Assembly (NCBI RefSeq): GCF_025127995.1
Contig: NZ_JAHLYP010000018.1
Coordinates: 1 to 49,263 of the forward strand
Direction: 5' to 3'
Length of the DNA: 49,263 bases
Source: Synechococcus sp. CS-1332
GTDB lineage: Bacteria; Cyanobacteriota; Cyanobacteriia; PCC-6307; Cyanobiaceae
In this document: piece after piece, positions 16,126 to 26,587 of the stretch
Numbering within the stretch: position 1 is the stretch's first letter
Layout of the letters: the number at the start of each line of letters is the position of its first letter
Translations under genes and position numbers: made by a program
The notes under the pieces: model-generated
Seen by the model: the letters and a program-made list of their open reading frames with translations, nothing else
What the model was told of the DNA's origin: nothing
Databases searched by the model: none

Positions 16126-18267
16126 CTACGCTTTGGCCTCGGGCGTGAAGCCGCCGCGCCAGCGCTCCATGAGCAGCATTTGCGTCAGTTTTGCCTCACC
16201 GGCGTGCTGACGCTGCGAAAAGTGTCCATCGCTGTGCATGTGCCAGGCGCCTGTATCGGTGAGGTAGAGGTCAAGCAAAGCCTCGATCTGTTTCTGAAGG
16301 CGCGGATCCTCGATCGGTGCCACCGCCTCGACGCGCCGGTCCAGGTTGCGGGGCATCCAGTCGGCGCTGCCGAAGAACATCTCCTGCTGGCCGCCGTTGC
16401 CGAACCAGAAGAGCCGTGAATGCTCCAGGAAGCGACCGATCACGCTCACGACGCTGATGCCTTCGCTGACCCCTTCGACTCCCGGCCGCAGGCAGCACAT
16501 GCCGCGGATGATCAGTTCGATCCGCACGCCGGCCGCTGAGGCTTCATAGAGCAGCGCGATGATGGCCGGGTCGACCAGGGCATTCATCTTGGCCCTGATA
16601 TGGCCTCCGCGACCTTCCCGGGCATGGTCGATCTCCCGGCGGATCAGCCCTTCCATGCCCTTGCGCAGGGTGACGGGCGCCACCAGCAACTTGCGGAAAC
16701 TCTGCTGCTTGGAGAAGCCCGTGAGGTAGTTGAACAGCTCCACGAGGTCCTGGCCGAAATCCTCCCGGGCCGTGAGCAAGCCGACGTCGGTGTAAAGCGA
16801 CGAGGTCTTGGAGTTGTAGTTGCCGGTGCCGATGTGCGCGTAGCTGCGCAGGGCTCCCTTCTCGCGCCGCACCACCAGCAGCACCTTGGTGTGGGTCTTG
16901 AGCCCCAGCACCCCATACACCACGTGCACACCGGAGCGCTCCAGCTGACGGGCCCACTGGATGTTGTTGTCCTCGTCGAAGCGGGCCTTGAGCTCCACTA
17001 GGGCCATCACCTGCTTGCCGTTCTCGGCGGCCCGGATCAGGGAGGCCACCACCGGTGAGTCCTTCGACGTGCGGTAGAGAGTCATCTTGATCGCCAGCAC
17101 CGAAGCATCGTCGGCGGCCTGCCTGAGGAACTCCTCCACCGAGGTGGAGAAGAGGTCGAAGGGATGGTGCAGCAGCACATCGCCGCGGCGCAGCACCGAG
17201 AAGATGCTTTCGAATTCCTCCTGCTTGATCGAACCATCCTCCAGCTGGCTGCGCTGGGCCCGCACCAGGGACGGGACGGTGCGCCCTTTGTGGGGCGCGT
17301 CCCGCAGCTGGCTGAGGGGGATCGCCATCAGGCTCATCAGATCGTCGAGGCCGAGGGGACCGTTGGTGCGATAAATGTCCTTCGGCTCCACGTCGGTGCC
17401 CTCCATCAGCAGGTGCACCACCTCCTCGGGCATCTCGTCGGCCACCTCCACCCGCACCACCTCACCGCCGACACGGCGCTTGCGCAGGCCCTCCTGCAGG
17501 GCCTCCATCAGGTCGTCGGCCTCCAGGTCCCGCAGTTCCAGGTCAGCGTCGCGGGTGATCCGGAAGAAGTAGTGCCCCTCGATGGTCATGCCGGGGAACA
17601 GCCAGCTCAGGTTGAAGGCCACCAGCTGCTCCAGGGGAACCGCCGTGAAGCCAGGGGTGGGCACCATGCCGCTCAGCTCGGTGGGGATCGGCACGAATCT
17701 GGGCAGGATCTTCTGGGGCACCTTCACCCGGGCGAACTGCTGCCGGCCGGTGTCTGGGTCGCGAATCAGGGCCGCAACGTTGAGGCTCAGGTTGCTCAGG
17801 AATGGGAACGGGTGGGCCGGGTCCACGGCCAGGGGCGTGAGCACCGGAAAGATCGCCTTGCGGAAGTAGTCGTCGGCCCAGGTTTTCTGGGCCTCGTTCA
17901 ACCTCAGGTAATCGAGCAGCTGGACGCCGTATTCGGACAGGTGGGTCTTGAGGGAATGGCGGTAGTGCTGCTGCTGCATTTCCAGCAGGGGACGCAGTTT
18001 GGTGTGGATCGCATCCAGCTGTTCCTGGGGCGTCAGGCCGTCGTCGCTGCGGCTGGTGACCCCTGCCTCCACTTGGGACTTCAGCGAAGCCACCCGCACC
18101 ATGAAGAACTCATCGAGGTTGTTGCTGAAGATGGCGCTGAATTTGGCTTGCTCCAGCAGGGGCGTGTGCTCGTCGAGAGCCAGGGAGAGCACCCGATGGT
18201 TGAAATCGATCCAACTCTGCTCGCGGTTGATGTAGAGATCGGGAGCGACGACCGGCTGCGACGACAT
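16126..18267 (-). CDS. ppk1: Polyphosphate kinase
   Basis: A 713-residue PPK1. The N domain opens with YINREQSWIDFNHRVL, followed by FSNNLDEFFMVRV. The catalytic domains carry the phosphorylated His478 in AHIGTGNYNSKTS and the second conserved His616 in FLEHSRLFWF, matching His435 and His592 of E. coli. The SADWMPRNLDRRVE segment is also canonical. Known reaction: reversible transfer of the ATP gamma-phosphate to polyphosphate, at the membrane or in polyphosphate granules. ATG 18267 is chosen just before the first conserved segment; the frame is open upstream into the MFS gene's 3' end. The MFS gene upstream is on the same strand with a 55-bp gap. Confidence 0.97.
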   Translation of the reverse strand: MSSQPVVAPDLYINREQSWIDFNHRVLSLALDEHTPLLEQAKFSAIFSNNLDEFFMVRVASLKSQVEAGVTSRSDDGLTPQEQLDAIHTKLRPLLEMQQQHYRHSLKTHLSEYGVQLLDYLRLNEAQKTWADDYFRKAIFPVLTPLAVDPAHPFPFLSNLSLNVAALIRDPDTGRQQFARVKVPQKILPRFVPIPTELSGMVPTPGFTAVPLEQLVAFNLSWLFPGMTIEGHYFFRITRDADLELRDLEADDLMEALQEGLRKRRVGGEVVRVEVADEMPEEVVHLLMEGTDVEPKDIYRTNGPLGLDDLMSLMAIPLSQLRDAPHKGRTVPSLVRAQRSQLEDGSIKQEEFESIFSVLRRGDVLLHHPFDLFSTSVEEFLRQAADDASVLAIKMTLYRTSKDSPVVASLIRAAENGKQVMALVELKARFDEDNNIQWARQLERSGVHVVYGVLGLKTHTKVLLVVRREKGALRSYAHIGTGNYNSKTSSLYTDVGLLTAREDFGQDLVELFNYLTGFSKQQSFRKLLVAPVTLRKGMEGLIRREIDHAREGRGGHIRAKMNALVDPAIIALLYEASAAGVRIELIIRGMCCLRPGVEGVSEGISVVSVIGRFLEHSRLFWFGNGGQQEMFFGSADWMPRNLDRRVEAVAPIEDPRLQKQIEALLDLYLTDTGAWHMHSDGHFSQRQHAGEAKLTQMLLMERWRGGFTPEAKA

Positions 18268-18322
18268 ACGGCGGGGCTCCGCGGACACAAGGAATGGCAA
18301 CGTAGCAATGGCGATCCCGCCG

Positions 18323-19570
18323 TCAGGGTGTCGCCTCTGCTTGACGCTGGGATCCTGCCGCCACAAGCCACACCACGACGGCCATCAGCAGGATTCCCAG
18401 CCAGAACGGACTGCGGCGGCCGATGGTCTCGTAGGCCAGCCCCGCCAGGGGCGGTCCGAGGAAACTGGCCAGGCTCTGCAACCCCTGCAGGCTGCCCAGG
18501 GCGGCGCCCTGGCCGCTGTCGGCGAGGCGCCGTGACACCAGGCTGCGCAGGCTGGGGGTCACCAGACCCGTGCCCAGGGCCAGGATCGCCACCGCTGTGA
18601 ACACCACGGGAACCGCGTTCTGCCGTTCCGCCAGGGGCACCAGCAGAAACCCCGCCATGACGCAGCCCAGGCCGATCTGGGTGAGGCGCCACTCCCCCAG
18701 GCGTTGCACCAGCGGACCGATCAGTCCGCCCTGCACCACCGTCGCCACCACGCCCACCACCAGGAAGGCGCCGGCCGACAGTCCCGGCCCCCAGCCAAAC
18801 ACCTGCTTGAAATAGAGCACCAGCAGGGCGGTGAAACCGCTGAACCCGAGAAAGAAGAGGAAGAAGGCGGCGCAGAGGCGGCGGACCCGTGGATTGGCGA
18901 ACACCCGCTGCAACTGGCCGAAGGGCTGCAGCTCCCAGTGCCTGGGCAGGGGCAGACGGGCCTCGGGCGGATGGGTTTCCGGCAGCAGGGTCACCACGAC
19001 CACCAGGTTCAGCACGGCGAAGCCCACGGCGAGCAACAGCGGCAGGCCCACGTTGATGCGGCCCAGCAGGCCGCCGAGGGCCGGGCCGAGGATGAACCCC
19101 AGCCCGAAGGCCACGCCGATCAGGCCGAAGGCCCGGGCCCGCCGCTCCGGGGTCGAGATGTCGGCCAGCACGGCCGCCGCCGTGGCCGCGGTGCCGCCGC
19201 TCACCCCGTCGATCAGGCGGGCGGCGAAGAGAAGCGCCAGGGGTAGACCACTGGCGGCGGCCTCTGGCCAGAGGCGGCCCCAGGGCAGGATCACGGTGAG
19301 GGCGAACAGGCCCAGGCCCAGCACCGAACCGGCCACGCAGGCGGTGATCACGGGCCGGCGGCCGTAGCGGTCACTGAGGGCGCCGATCAGGGGGGTGAAG
19401 GCGAACTGGGCGATGGCGTAGCTGCCGGCCAGCAGGCCGAGGGTGCGGCCGTCCGCCGTGAACCCCGCCAGCAGGAACGGCAGCAGTGGGAACACGATGC
19501 TCTCCCCGAGCCGGTCGTTGAGCAGCGTCAGGAAGGCGCAGAACAGGGTGGAGGGGCGCGAAAGGCGCAC
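18323..19570 (-). CDS. MFS transporter, DHA1/TetA-like
   Basis: A 415-residue protein with about 12 membrane helices. The family signature between helices 2 and 3 is visible as GALSDRYGRRPV, and helix 5 carries a LGFILGPALGGLLG motif (antiporter motif C type), which points to an exporter rather than an importer. The C-terminal half has a second SRRLADSGQGAALGSLQGLQSLA segment. Known relatives pump tetracycline, sugars or other small molecules; the substrate cannot be read. No ATG exists close to the first helix, so GTG 19570 is chosen. A much longer frame runs upstream into the glycosyltransferase gene but is low-complexity antisense-type sequence. It may share a transcript with ppk1 downstream. 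Confidence 0.85.
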   Translation of the reverse strand: MRLSRPSTLFCAFLTLLNDRLGESIVFPLLPFLLAGFTADGRTLGLLAGSYAIAQFAFTPLIGALSDRYGRRPVITACVAGSVLGLGLFALTVILPWGRLWPEAAASGLPLALLFAARLIDGVSGGTAATAAAVLADISTPERRARAFGLIGVAFGLGFILGPALGGLLGRINVGLPLLLAVGFAVLNLVVVVTLLPETHPPEARLPLPRHWELQPFGQLQRVFANPRVRRLCAAFFLFFLGFSGFTALLVLYFKQVFGWGPGLSAGAFLVVGVVATVVQGGLIGPLVQRLGEWRLTQIGLGCVMAGFLLVPLAERQNAVPVVFTAVAILALGTGLVTPSLRSLVSRRLADSGQGAALGSLQGLQSLASFLGPPLAGLAYETIGRRSPFWLGILLMAVVVWLVAAGSQRQAEATP

Positions 19571-19620
19571 GGCGGCGAGCCGGGGATCCCTGGCACCCTC
19601 CCATGCCAGGGGGTGGCGGA

Positions 19621-20895
19621 TCAGGCTGGCCGGCCCAGGACGGTCTTGATCCGATGCTTGACCCTGGCGATGGTGGTCCGCAGGGCCTGCCGAAGTGTCG
19701 CGGTCTGAGCCTTCGGTTGCTTGTAGGCCTGTTGAAAGGAAGGAGCGATCCGGCGCAGGCTGTCGATCCGGCGGCTGTCGATTGGATAGGGCTTGGAAGG
19801 GGCGTTGTTGAACTGCCGATCCAGGCCCTCCAGCAGCTGGCGCCACTGCCGATAACTGCCGTCCGCGCTGTAGTGCTGAGCGACGAGATCCCTCGCGGCC
19901 GTTGAACAGCGCTGCCAGAGGTCGGGATCGTCGGCCAGCCGCAGCAGGGCCTCGGCTGCCTCTTCGGGATCCTCCGACACCAGCAGGCCGGTGCGCTCGT
20001 GATCCACGAGCTCGGGGATGCCGCTGGGGATGCGACGCACCACCGGCACCACCCCGGCCGCCATCGCCTCCAGCAGGGCGATGGGCAGCCCCTCGAAGTC
20101 GGACATCAGCAGAATCGCCTGAGAATCGAGTAGCCGGGCCTGCACCTGGGTGGGCGACAAGGGCCCTGTGAAGGTGATCGCCCCGCAGAGGCCGGCCTCC
20201 GCCACTTGCCGTTCACAGGCGGCCCGGGCATAGCCATCGCCGATCAGGGTGGCGCGGAGGGCGTCCTTGGACCGGCAGGCCCTGATCAATGTCTGAATCA
20301 CGAGCGAGGCGCGTTTCTGGTGCTCCCAGATCCGGCCGCTGAAGACCACATGGAAGGGATCATTCCGGAATCCTGTCGCCATCACGGGCATGGCCACGCC
20401 ATAGGGAATGACGCTGCTCGGCCGGTCGACCTGCCTGCGGGCGAGTTCGTCACGGATATGGCGGGATACGCAGATCAGTGAACTGCCGTGGCGGGAGTCC
20501 CCGAAGGCCTTCACCGCCGCCCAGTAGTCAGGATCATCAGAATGAAGGGTGAGCGCCCAGGGCAGGCCCCGGCAGCCCGCCTGGGCCGCCGCCGCAAAGT
20601 GCGGCGCTGGGCACTGGGGCAGGAACACCGTGGGTTGCCAGTGGTTGAGAAAGGCCAGGGTCTCCCGGGTGTCCTCCTCCAGGCTGGCCCGGCGCGGAGC
20701 TGAGAACACCTCAATGCCCTGACGGCGCAACGACGCGAACAGCGTCGGTTCACCGCTCCGTTCCCCTGGCAGGATCAGGAAATGGATGGCGACGCTGACA
20801 CCATCCGCGGCCAGTCTTCCGGCCAGGCCCAGCACCCAGGTTGTGACACCGCTGATGTCATTGTCCTGGCTGTAATGGGCAAAGGCGACTCGCAA
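19621..20895 (-). CDS. Glycosyltransferase, GT4 family
   Basis: A 424-residue GT-B-fold enzyme. The N domain begins RVAFAHYSQDNDISGVTTWV, typical of GT4 with a Gly-rich first loop. The C domain contains HVVFSGRIWEHQKR (nucleotide-sugar loop), a LIGDGYAR strand and the E-x7-E type motif FEGLPIALLEAMAAG. Known role of the family: retaining transfer of a sugar from a nucleotide-sugar donor to lipids or glycans. The last 70 residues are basic and lie outside the GT fold. The start is TTG 20895, because no ATG or GTG lies before the first beta strand in this frame. The gene follows a GT2 gene on the same strand, so both may act in one surface-glycan pathway. Confidence 0.88.
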   Translation of the reverse strand: MRVAFAHYSQDNDISGVTTWVLGLAGRLAADGVSVAIHFLILPGERSGEPTLFASLRRQGIEVFSAPRRASLEEDTRETLAFLNHWQPTVFLPQCPAPHFAAAAQAGCRGLPWALTLHSDDPDYWAAVKAFGDSRHGSSLICVSRHIRDELARRQVDRPSSVIPYGVAMPVMATGFRNDPFHVVFSGRIWEHQKRASLVIQTLIRACRSKDALRATLIGDGYARAACERQVAEAGLCGAITFTGPLSPTQVQARLLDSQAILLMSDFEGLPIALLEAMAAGVVPVVRRIPSGIPELVDHERTGLLVSEDPEEAAEALLRLADDPDLWQRCSTAARDLVAQHYSADGSYRQWRQLLEGLDRQFNNAPSKPYPIDSRRIDSLRRIAPSFQQAYKQPKAQTATLRQALRTTIARVKHRIKTVLGRPA

Positions 20896-20973
20896 CGACC
20901 ACCCGGAACTGCCGGGCCCAACGATACCCCTGACGATCGGGTCGGCCCGGCCTCCTGAGATTGCGTTTTCAGT

Positions 20974-21966
20974 TCAGGTTGTGGGCCAGCGCAGGTAACG
21001 GCGGCGCAGCAGCGGTGACTGCAGCAATCGCAAGTACAGGCCCAGGCGCAGGGGGCCGCGCAGGATCCGGATCAGCAGCTTTTCGGCCAGCGAGGGCTGG
21101 TAACGCCAGAGATACTCGTAGAGGATCCAGTCCCAGCCACCACTGGTGGCCACGTCATGCCAGTGCCCGCCTGGCCTCGGCCGGGTCATCTGCAGCACCG
21201 AGGTGATGGTGGAGGAGTACTCAGCGAAGCGGAGCTTCTCCTGGCTGCGGCTGACGGTGCTGCGGGTGCTCCGGTCGTGGCAACGGAAGCCGGAGTGGGC
21301 CTCGTTATCGAAGGACACGGTGCCACCCATCCGCATCAGATAGTCGGTCCAAAACAGCCAGTCGCCGGTGCAGCGTCGGCCGGCCGTCCGCAGTCTTAGG
21401 GCCCGGAGCAGCGCCCGATCGGGTTGGCGGAACACCACGCCACTGGCATTGGCGATGACGTTGCCGCGAGCCATGTAGGTGCGGCAGAAGTCCACGGCCG
21501 CGATCGTGAAGGAGTGCTGCCAGCGATCGGGGTCGACCTGATCCGGCCAGAAGCTCTGGGGGGTGATCGGATCGCCCGTCGCATCAATCGAGGTGGTGCG
21601 GCAGTAGGACAGCACGCTCCCCCCCTCCAGACGGCTCACCATCCGTTCCAGAAAGACCGGTGAGCAGGTGTCATCCGATTCCGCGATCCAGATGTAGCGG
21701 CCCGTGGCCATTTCCATGCCGCTCAGCCACTGCGAGCAGGGCTGGCCTGAGTTGAGCGCATTGCAGACCAGCCGGTGGGGGTGCTGGCTCAACTGCTGCC
21801 GGATCACTGTGGGGGAATCGTCCCCGGAGGCGTCATCGAGAACGATCAGCTCGAAATCCTGAAACGACTGGCTGAGAATCGATTGCAACCGCTCGGCCAG
21901 GAAGGCTCCATGGTTGTAATTGGGTACGATGACGCTGACGAGCGGGGCCTGATCTGACCGCTTCAC
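20974..21966 (-). CDS. Glycosyltransferase, GT2 family
   Basis: A 330-residue GT-A-fold enzyme. The nucleotide-binding start is VSVIVPNYNHGAFLAERLQ, followed by LIVLDDASGDDSP and the metal-binding acidic motif IAESDDTCSPVFL. A later CTGDWLFWTDYLMRMG segment corresponds to the family's acceptor-side D/E-x-D/W region. Known role: inverting transfer of a sugar in polysaccharide or O-antigen synthesis. The start is GTG 21966 (KRSDQAPLVSV); a long upstream extension would run antisense into sdhC and has Gly/Gln-rich, non-protein-like sequence. The gene is divergent from sdhC and precedes the GT4 gene by 78 bp. Confidence 0.88.
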   Translation of the reverse strand: MKRSDQAPLVSVIVPNYNHGAFLAERLQSILSQSFQDFELIVLDDASGDDSPTVIRQQLSQHPHRLVCNALNSGQPCSQWLSGMEMATGRYIWIAESDDTCSPVFLERMVSRLEGGSVLSYCRTTSIDATGDPITPQSFWPDQVDPDRWQHSFTIAAVDFCRTYMARGNVIANASGVVFRQPDRALLRALRLRTAGRRCTGDWLFWTDYLMRMGGTVSFDNEAHSGFRCHDRSTRSTVSRSQEKLRFAEYSSTITSVLQMTRPRPGGHWHDVATSGGWDWILYEYLWRYQPSLAEKLLIRILRGPLRLGLYLRLLQSPLLRRRYLRWPTT

Positions 21967-22077
21967 TGGATCGTCCCATCGCCTGACCGCCCGGCGATTC
22001 GCCTGAGCCAGCCGATCCCCTCGACCTCCCCGCTGTCTCCTGCCACCTTGCCTCCAGGGGAGTTGAACCTCAGCTGA

Positions 22078-22725
22078 ATGATCGTCGGATTCTGGATCGC
22101 CGCCACCGGCCTGGCCCTCGTGCTGTTCCTGACCGTCCATCTGGGGGGCGTGGGGATGGCGCTGGTGGATCCGACGGCCTTCGAGGTGTATGCCACGTCC
22201 CTGCACCACCAGTCCTGGCTCCCCTGGCTGGAGTTCGCCCTGCTGGCGGCCGGTCTGGGCCATCCCCTGCTGTCGCTGCAGCGGGCCCGCGCCAACCTCC
22301 AGGCCAGGGGGCCGGCCGCCGGACCCCTGCGCAGCCGTCGCCAGGGGCCATGGGAGCCACTGGCAGCCCTGGCGGCCCGGCTGATCCCCTGGAGTGGATC
22401 GCTGTTGCTGCTGTTCCTTGCCGTCCACGTGCTGCAACTGCGCTGGCACCGGCCGTCTGCTGGCGCTGAACTGGCCGCGGTCCTGGCCGTGTTGCAGGAG
22501 CCCTGGTGCCTGGCCCTCTATGCGGTCGCCGGGGCCGCGGCGGGTCTGCACCTGCTGCATGGCGTCGAGAGTGCCGGGCGCCGGCTGGGGTTGCTGGAGC
22601 CCGCCAATGCGGCGGTCCTGCGGCTGGGCGGGAGGGGGCTGGCCCTGGTCCTAGGGGCGGGCTTCGCGCTCCTCCCCATCGCCCTGGTGCTGAGTCCCGC
22701 TGTTGCACGGGTGGCAGGCGGATGA
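22078..22725 (+). CDS. sdhC: Succinate dehydrogenase cytochrome b subunit (b558 type)
   Basis: A 215-residue membrane anchor with five predicted helices, the layout of the single-subunit cytochrome b558 type that binds two hemes and needs no SdhD. Histidines sit at suitable helix positions: TVHLGG (residue about 21), [21 protein letters not shown] and LHLLHGVES. Known role: passes electrons from succinate to the quinone pool in the thylakoid or plasma membrane. ATG 22078 begins just before the first helix; AGGGGAG is 15 bp or so upstream. The stop overlaps the sdhA start by 4 bp (ATGA), so the two are translationally coupled. Confidence 0.9.
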   Translation: MIVGFWIAATGLALVLFLTVHLGGVGMALVDPTAFEVYATSLHHQSWLPWLEFALLAAGLGHPLLSLQRARANLQARGPAAGPLRSRRQGPWEPLAALAARLIPWSGSLLLLFLAVHVLQLRWHRPSAGAELAAVLAVLQEPWCLALYAVAGAAAGLHLLHGVESAGRRLGLLEPANAAVLRLGGRGLALVLGAGFALLPIALVLSPAVARVAGG

Positions 22726-24644
22726 GCACCACCCCGTACCTGGATCCCCGCCTTCCCGAGGGCCCCGTCGCCACCGCCTGGCAGCGTTGCCGAGAAAGCC
22801 TGCCGCTGATCAGCCCCAACCGCAAGCAGCGGCTGCGGATCCTGGTGGTGGGCAGTGGTCTGTCCGGGGCCGCTGCCGCCGCCAGCCTGGCCGAGCAGGG
22901 CTATCGGGTGCAGGTGCTCACGTACCACGACAGCCCCCGCCGCGCCCACTCGGTGGCGGCCCAGGGGGGCATCAACGCCGCCCGCAACTACGCCAACGAC
23001 GGCGACAGCGTTGAGCGCCTCTTCCGCGACACGGTGAGGGGGGGCGATTTTCGCGCCAGGGAAGCCGGCTGCCACAGGCTGGCCGAGATCAGCGGCTCGA
23101 TCATCGACCAGTGCGTGGCCCAGGGAGTGCCCTTCGCGCGGGAGTACGGCGGCACCTTGGCCAACCGCAGCTTCGGCGGTGCCCTGGTGAGCCGCACCTT
23201 CTATGCCCGGGGCCAGACGGGTCAGCAACTGCTTTATGGCGCCTACCAGGCGATGTTGCGGCAGGTCGCCGCCGGCCGGGTGCAGTTGCTCTGCCGCCGG
23301 GACATGCTCGACCTGATCGTCCATGGGGGCGTGGCCCGCGGGGTGGTCTGCCGCCACCAGATCAGCGGTGCGCTGGAGGTGCTCAGTGCCGATGCGGTGC
23401 TGCTGGCCACCGGCGGCTATTCGAACGTCTTCTACCTCTCCACCAATGCCCTGAAGTCGAACGTCACCGCGATCTGGCAGGCCCATCGACGTGGTGCCTG
23501 TTTCGCCAACCCCTGCTTCACCCAGATCCACCCCACCTGCATCCCCAGCGGTGATGTCCACCAGAGCAAGCTCACCCTGATGAGTGAGAGCCTGCGCAAC
23601 GACGGCCGGATCTGGCTGCCGCTGCGCCCCGGCGACGACCGGCCGCCGGCGGCGATCCCGGACGCGGAGCGGGATTATTTTCTCGAGCGGCAGTACCCCA
23701 GCTACGGCAATCTGGTGCCGCGGGATCTGGCCTCACGGCGGGCTCGGGAGCTGTGTCTCGAGGGCAGGGGCGTCGGGCCCGGGGGGCGTTCCGTCTATCT
23801 CGACCTGGCCGAGGCCATCGCCCGGGACGGAACCGAAGCGATCGAGGCCCGCTACGGCAACTTGCTCGAGATGTATGAGCGAATCACCGGCGACGACCCC
23901 CGCACCACGCCGATGCGGATCTACCCCGCGCCCCACTACACGATGGGCGGGCTCTGGGTGGACTACCACCTGATGAGCACGGTGCCGGGGCTGTTCGTGC
24001 TTGGGGAGGCCAACTTCTCGGAGCATGGCGCCAACCGGCTGGGGGCCAGTGCCCTGATGCAGGCGCTGGCCGATGGCTATTTCATCGCCCCGGCGACGGT
24101 GACGGGCTGGCTGGCGGGGCGGGCCACCGGCGCCCTGCCGGCCGACCACCCGGCCTGTTGCGAGGCCCTGGCGGCGGTGGAGTCACGGATGGAGGCCCTG
24201 CGCCGCTCAGGGGGCTCCCAGCCCGTGGACGTCTTCCACCGCAGACTCGGCCACCTGATGATCGACGCCTGCGGCATCAGCCGGCGGCCGGACCGTCTCA
24301 CGGCGGCGCTCGCTGAGCTGGAGGCCCTGCGGCTTGTCTTCCTGAAGGAGGTCTGCCTTCCGGGCGACGAGGGCGTCCTCGACGGTGAACTGGCGAAGGC
24401 ACTGCGGCTGGAGGACTTCTTCGGACTGGCGGATCTGATGCTGCGGGATGCCTTGGCGCGGCAGGAATCCTGCGGCGCCCATTTCCGCGAGGACCATCAG
24501 ACCCCGGCCGGGCAAGCCCTGCGGGATGACGAGCGCTTCGCCCACATCGCGGCCTGGCAGCATCGGCCCGGCAGCACACCGGTGCGCCACAGCGAGCCGC
24601 TGATCTTCCGATCCATTACGCCGGTACAGCGCAGCTACGGCTGA
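22722..24644 (+). CDS. sdhA: Succinate dehydrogenase / fumarate reductase flavoprotein subunit
   Basis: A 640-residue flavoprotein. It has the FAD Rossmann motif GSGLSG (44-49) and His76 in [14 protein letters not shown], the residue that covalently binds FAD in this family. Substrate-site segments are [12 protein letters not shown] and [18 protein letters not shown], and [18 protein letters not shown] closes the FAD domain. Known reaction: succinate to fumarate, with electrons going to SdhB. The 640-residue length and motif spacing resemble the Bacillus/epsilon type that works with a single cytochrome b subunit, which fits the sdhC gene upstream. sdhB is not next; it lies about 1.9 kb further on. 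The last 29 bp overlap the convergent GGDEF-EAL gene. Confidence 0.94.
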   Translation: MSTTPYLDPRLPEGPVATAWQRCRESLPLISPNRKQRLRILVVGSGLSGAAAAASLAEQGYRVQVLTYHDSPRRAHSVAAQGGINAARNYANDGDSVERLFRDTVRGGDFRAREAGCHRLAEISGSIIDQCVAQGVPFAREYGGTLANRSFGGALVSRTFYARGQTGQQLLYGAYQAMLRQVAAGRVQLLCRRDMLDLIVHGGVARGVVCRHQISGALEVLSADAVLLATGGYSNVFYLSTNALKSNVTAIWQAHRRGACFANPCFTQIHPTCIPSGDVHQSKLTLMSESLRNDGRIWLPLRPGDDRPPAAIPDAERDYFLERQYPSYGNLVPRDLASRRARELCLEGRGVGPGGRSVYLDLAEAIARDGTEAIEARYGNLLEMYERITGDDPRTTPMRIYPAPHYTMGGLWVDYHLMSTVPGLFVLGEANFSEHGANRLGASALMQALADGYFIAPATVTGWLAGRATGALPADHPACCEALAAVESRMEALRRSGGSQPVDVFHRRLGHLMIDACGISRRPDRLTAALAELEALRLVFLKEVCLPGDEGVLDGELAKALRLEDFFGLADLMLRDALARQESCGAHFREDHQTPAGQALRDDERFAHIAAWQHRPGSTPVRHSEPLIFRSITPVQRSYG

Positions 24645-26379
24645 GGGGCTCGGGTCGGCCGAAGAGATAGCCCTGTCCCTGGACGCAGCCCATGTCGAGC
24701 AGGCCTGCATGCTGCTCGACAGTCTCGATGCCTTCGGCAATCAGGCCCAGGCCCAGGTCGCGGGAGAGGCGAATCATGGCTTCAAGCACCACCGCCTTGC
24801 GGTGATCGTGGAGAAAATCAGAAATGAAGCTGCGGTCCACCTTGATCGTGTCGATCGGCAGCCTTGCCAGCCAGGACATGCTGGAATAGCCCGTGCCGAA
24901 ATCATCGAGATGCACCTTGACGCCGGCTTTCCGTAGTCGGCGCAGCTCGGATGTGGCCAGGTCGGGATGTTCGATCAGGATGCTTTCGGTCACCTCGATC
25001 ACGGTCCAGGAGGGATCCACACCGGAGCGTTCCGCCTGGCTGAGGAAGAAGTCGCTGAGGCCGCTTTCCTTCAGCTGCAGGGGACTCACATTGATCGCCA
25101 TGGTGACGTCCGAACCTTCGGCTCGGAGCTCGCAGAGGCGCTGCAGGGCTTTGCTGATCACCCAGCGGCCAATCGGCAGGATCAGGGCCGTGCGTTCGGC
25201 AAGGGGAATGAATTCCGATGGCGTGGCGATCGGCGCGGCGATCGCCCCGAGGCGTAGCAACGCCTCCATTCCCACCACGATCTGATCGCCCAGCTCCACG
25301 ATCGGCTGATAGGCCAGAAACATGGTCTCGTCCTGAAGTGCACCCTCTAATTGATGACGCAGGTGGATATTCTTCCTGACTTTCTTGTCAATGGATGAAT
25401 GGTAGAAGGAGATGTGTTGATCGCCATTCGTCTTGGCTTCATACATGGCAAGATCTGCGCGTCTAATCAGCTCATTGACGGAGATCTCTGGATCGTCCGA
25501 GATGGTGATTCCGATGCTCATCGATGGGCGGATCGTACGGTCTTCCATCGACCAGGTCTGGCCGACAGCCGCATTCAGGCGCATCGCCAGCTGGAGGGCA
25601 TCACTCTCATCGAAAATGCCCATCGTGAGCACCACGAATTCGTCGCCGCCGAGGCGCGACAGGATGTCTCCGAAACGCAAGGACCGCTGCAGGCGGCGGC
25701 CGATCTCGACCAGCAGATCGTCGCCCACCTGATGACCGTGAAGGTCGTTAATCTCCTTGAAGGAGTTGAGATCGCAGAACAGGATGCTGATCCGGCCGCC
25801 ATTCTGCCGCTGGGTCTTGAGGGCGGCACGGATGCTGACGTGGAGGCCGCGGCGGTTGGGCAGCCCGGTGACCGGGCATTCCATCACCTTGGTGGCCAGG
25901 GCGAGGCGTTCCAGCTCTAGGGCCCGGTTCAGATTGTCGGTCTGCTGACGCCGCCGCTCGATCCGATCGGCCTCCACCCTCAGCTGTTCATAGGAGAGCA
26001 GGGCGCTGACGTCCCGGAAGCAGAAGATCAAGGGCCGCAGCCGCTCGGTGCGAATGGGTTTCCAGTCGATCTCGATGGCGCGCAGCTCGTTGCGATGCAG
26101 CACCTTGGTGCAGCGTCCTCCCTGGTCGTCGCCGGCAAGCACCTGCTCTGGGTTCAGCAGGGAAGCACCATCGCAGTCGAGGGGAAGCTGGTCGTAGATG
26201 GATTCGCCCACCAGAGCCGGTGGCGGCCGCTCCACCAGCTGCGCGTAGCTGGCGTTGCACCAGAGCACACTCCCTTCGCAGCTGGTGATCACCAGGCCAT
26301 CACTGATGGTGCCCAGAGCCGCCTCCAGTCGACCCATCGAGCGCCGCAAGTCAGCCACCAGCTGGTGTTGGTCGTTCAC
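24616..26379 (-). CDS. PAS-GGDEF-EAL protein, c-di-GMP synthase/phosphodiesterase
   Basis: A 587-residue cytoplasmic signalling protein. A PAS-like sensor spans about residues 15-130 ([20 protein letters not shown]). The GGDEF domain (about 165-330) has an intact active site [12 protein letters not shown]. The EAL domain (about 345-580) keeps its key residues: [57 protein letters not shown] and GQGYLFGRP. Both c-di-GMP synthesis and hydrolysis are therefore possible; in many such pairs one dominates. The start is GTG 26379. The gene sits on the opposite strand between sdhA and sdhB, convergent with sdhA and divergent from sdhB. Confidence 0.95.
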   Translation of the reverse strand: MNDQHQLVADLRRSMGRLEAALGTISDGLVITSCEGSVLWCNASYAQLVERPPPALVGESIYDQLPLDCDGASLLNPEQVLAGDDQGGRCTKVLHRNELRAIEIDWKPIRTERLRPLIFCFRDVSALLSYEQLRVEADRIERRRQQTDNLNRALELERLALATKVMECPVTGLPNRRGLHVSIRAALKTQRQNGGRISILFCDLNSFKEINDLHGHQVGDDLLVEIGRRLQRSLRFGDILSRLGGDEFVVLTMGIFDESDALQLAMRLNAAVGQTWSMEDRTIRPSMSIGITISDDPEISVNELIRRADLAMYEAKTNGDQHISFYHSSIDKKVRKNIHLRHQLEGALQDETMFLAYQPIVELGDQIVVGMEALLRLGAIAAPIATPSEFIPLAERTALILPIGRWVISKALQRLCELRAEGSDVTMAINVSPLQLKESGLSDFFLSQAERSGVDPSWTVIEVTESILIEHPDLATSELRRLRKAGVKVHLDDFGTGYSSMSWLARLPIDTIKVDRSFISDFLHDHRKAVVLEAMIRLSRDLGLGLIAEGIETVEQHAGLLDMGCVQGQGYLFGRPEPLSRSCAVPA

Positions 26380-26587
26380 GCTGGAGCGGGGACCCGGTCG
26401 GGCATGGGGTCTCGGTCCAATACTGAAAATTTACTGAGTATTGCACCCTGCGGCTCGAGGCCGCACACTGTGCTGCCGGGATGATGCGGAACAACAACAT
26501 CTCCGGAGGCCGAGCGGCAGAATCAATCCATGGCCCTGGTGCCTTCCGGCTGACGCCAACGGCGACGCCTATGCCGAGCCTGCTCCG

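Noticed and set aside
25238-25245. GCGATCGC (HIP1 octamer)
   Set aside because: Common in cyanobacterial genomes; a single copy here carries no special meaning.
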